From Elusimicrobia bacterium RIFCSPLOWO2_01_FULL_54_10 (GTDB lineage: Bacteria > Elusimicrobiota > Elusimicrobia > 2-02-FULL-39-32): a DNA stretch of 7,683 nucleotides. How positions within the stretch are numbered: the stretch's first letter is position 1; every line of letters begins with the position of its first letter. The notes beneath the pieces are model-generated. The model was given only the letters and a program-made list of their open reading frames with translations, did no database searches and was not told where the DNA came from. The DNA is taken from NCBI GenBank assembly GCA_001799975.1, contig MGUQ01000059.1, positions 1 to 7,683 of the forward strand, read 5' to 3'. The translations under genes and the position numbers were made by a program. Positions 6,698-7,683 of the stretch are shown here, one piece after another.

Positions 6698-7683
6698 GCG
6701 CCTCCAGCATCTCCGGGATCATCTTGAATTTCTCGCGCACCTTGCCGGCGGGTTTGCCGGCGGCGATCTCCAGCTCGTCGAGTTTCTTCCAGTCGGGAAA
6801 AGTCACTGCTTGGACATTTTTCTTCTTTAGGACATCCAAAACATCTTCTGTGCGGGCTTGAGGCCGGATCAGGCCGTCTTTGGCGTCATCGATGAGCTTG
6901 TGGACGGTGTCGATGGAATCCGGCTTGTTGGTGCCGATGACGCCGCTGGGGCCACGCTTGGCCCAGCCCACCACATAAAGGCCCAGAATAACTTTAAGCT
7001 GGGAATCCAACACCCGGCCTTCCAGGTTGGGGATGGTTCCTTTCCTTTCATCATAAGGAATTCCCGGAAGCGGCAGGCCTTTATAGCCAATGGAGCGCAG
7101 AACAAGCCCCGCCGCTACGGTTTCAAACTGTTTTGTTCCCTCGGCCTTCAAGTCTCCGTCTTTGCCGCGCACAAGCTTGTTTTTCTCAAGTTTCATGGCC
7201 GTCACTTTTCCGTCTTTTCCGGTCAGCTCCACTGGAGAAACCAAAAACTTCAGAATAAGTTTCTTCGATTTTCCTTCAAGAGGTTTTTTGGAATGCTCCT
7301 GGAGGATTTCAACATTTCCTTTGGATTTGGTTCCGCCCACACCCGCCTGCAAATCGGCCTGCGAAAATTCGTCCAGCTCAAGTTCTTTGGGGTCTACCAC
7401 CAAGTTCGCTCCAGGCAGGTCGCAAAGCTCACGGATTTCGGGATTCGTGAAGGCTGCTTGAAAGGGTCCGCGCCGTCCCAGCATATATATGGTTTTGATC
7501 CGGCTTTTACGGAGAGTATCAAGCGCATAATCTGCAATATCTGTTTCCTTGAGAGATTCAGGGTCCCGGGCCAAAATTCTTGCCACATCCACCGCCACAT
7601 TTCCGTTGCCCACGACAGCCGCGCTTTCACAGGACAAATCAAATTTGGAATCCCTGTAATCCGGATGTCCATTGTACCAGCCC
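6684..7683 (-). CDS. Adrenodoxin reductase/FprA-type NADPH:ferredoxin oxidoreductase, 5' end missing
   Basis: This frame is open to the right edge of the window. The 332 visible residues start GWYNGHPDYRDSKFD and lack roughly the first 120, which would hold the FAD-binding GxGxxG fold. A TTG at 7637 could be taken as a start, but the conserved GWYNGHP segment upstream of it shows translation begins outside the window. Motifs in fragment numbering: GNGNVAVDVARIL (25-37, the NADPH-binding Rossmann loop), GRRGP (69-73, whose arginines contact the NADPH 2'-phosphate in this family) and GWAKRGPSGVIGTNKPDS (239-256, the FAD-site signature). The family passes electrons from NADPH through FAD to ferredoxin. 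It is soluble, with no membrane segment. It ends inside the queG tail on the opposite strand. It could supply reduced ferredoxin to iron-sulfur enzymes such as QueE or QueG, but that is inference from proximity. Confidence 0.93.
   Translation of the reverse strand, partial: GWYNGHPDYRDSKFDLSCESAAVVGNGNVAVDVARILARDPESLKETDIADYALDTLRKSRIKTIYMLGRRGPFQAAFTNPEIRELCDLPGANLVVDPKELELDEFSQADLQAGVGGTKSKGNVEILQEHSKKPLEGKSKKLILKFLVSPVELTGKDGKVTAMKLEKNKLVRGKDGDLKAEGTKQFETVAAGLVLRSIGYKGLPLPGIPYDERKGTIPNLEGRVLDSQLKVILGLYVVGWAKRGPSGVIGTNKPDSIDTVHKLIDDAKDGLIRPQARTEDVLDVLKKKNVQAVTFPDWKKLDELEIAAGKPAGKVREKFKMIPEMLEALKKN

Noticed and set aside
6742..6763. Direct repeat TTGCCGGCGG twice, also forming GCCGGC-6 nt-GCCGGC, just past the queG stop
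   Set aside because: It encodes the AGKPAGK part of the reductase C-terminus and lacks a following T-run, so a terminator for queG is not supported.
7635..7637. TTG at 7637 as the start of the reductase gene
   Set aside because: The frame continues upstream with the conserved GWYNGHP segment of the adrenodoxin reductase family, so the true start lies beyond the window.

Overview
This is a gene-dense bacterial window with moderately GC-rich coding sequence and very short gaps; none exceeds about 70 bp. It carries six genes: four complete, plus one truncated at each edge. I see no rRNA, tRNA, CRISPR, insertion sequence or phage gene. CHASE2-type Ser/Thr kinases, a PP2C phosphatase, FHA, radical-SAM QueE, QueG and an adrenodoxin-reductase-like flavoprotein together suggest a free-living bacterium. 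It may be a diderm lineage of the deltaproteobacterial, Omnitrophota or Elusimicrobiota kind, but that placement is an impression and not something the sequence proves.

Left half, minus strand (1-3455): a phospho-signalling operon read right to left. A CHASE2/TPR/Ser-Thr kinase is followed after 1 nt by a PP2C-type phosphatase, then with no gap by the start of an FHA-domain protein that leaves the window. These are writer, eraser and reader of Ser/Thr phosphorylation. A strong sigma70-like promoter lies directly in front of the kinase.

Middle (3486-6697): queuosine genes on both sides of a divergent promoter. queE (minus) makes 7-carboxy-7-deazaguanine, the first committed 7-deazapurine of queuosine biosynthesis. 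On the plus strand, an unusual zinc-ribbon short-chain dehydrogenase/reductase homologue lacking the catalytic Tyr is followed after 4 nt by queG, the last step of queuosine synthesis. The SDR-like protein is the least understood gene here, and its position suggests a link to queuosine or tRNA metabolism.

Right end, minus strand (6684-7683): the C-terminal three quarters of an adrenodoxin reductase/FprA-type NADPH:ferredoxin reductase, overlapping the queG end tail-to-tail by 14 bp.

The promoters for queE, the SDR gene and the kinase all place the predicted +1 at, or within 5 nt of, the start codon. This suggests leaderless or near-leaderless first genes, whereas the operon-internal phosphatase gene has a good Shine-Dalgarno sequence.
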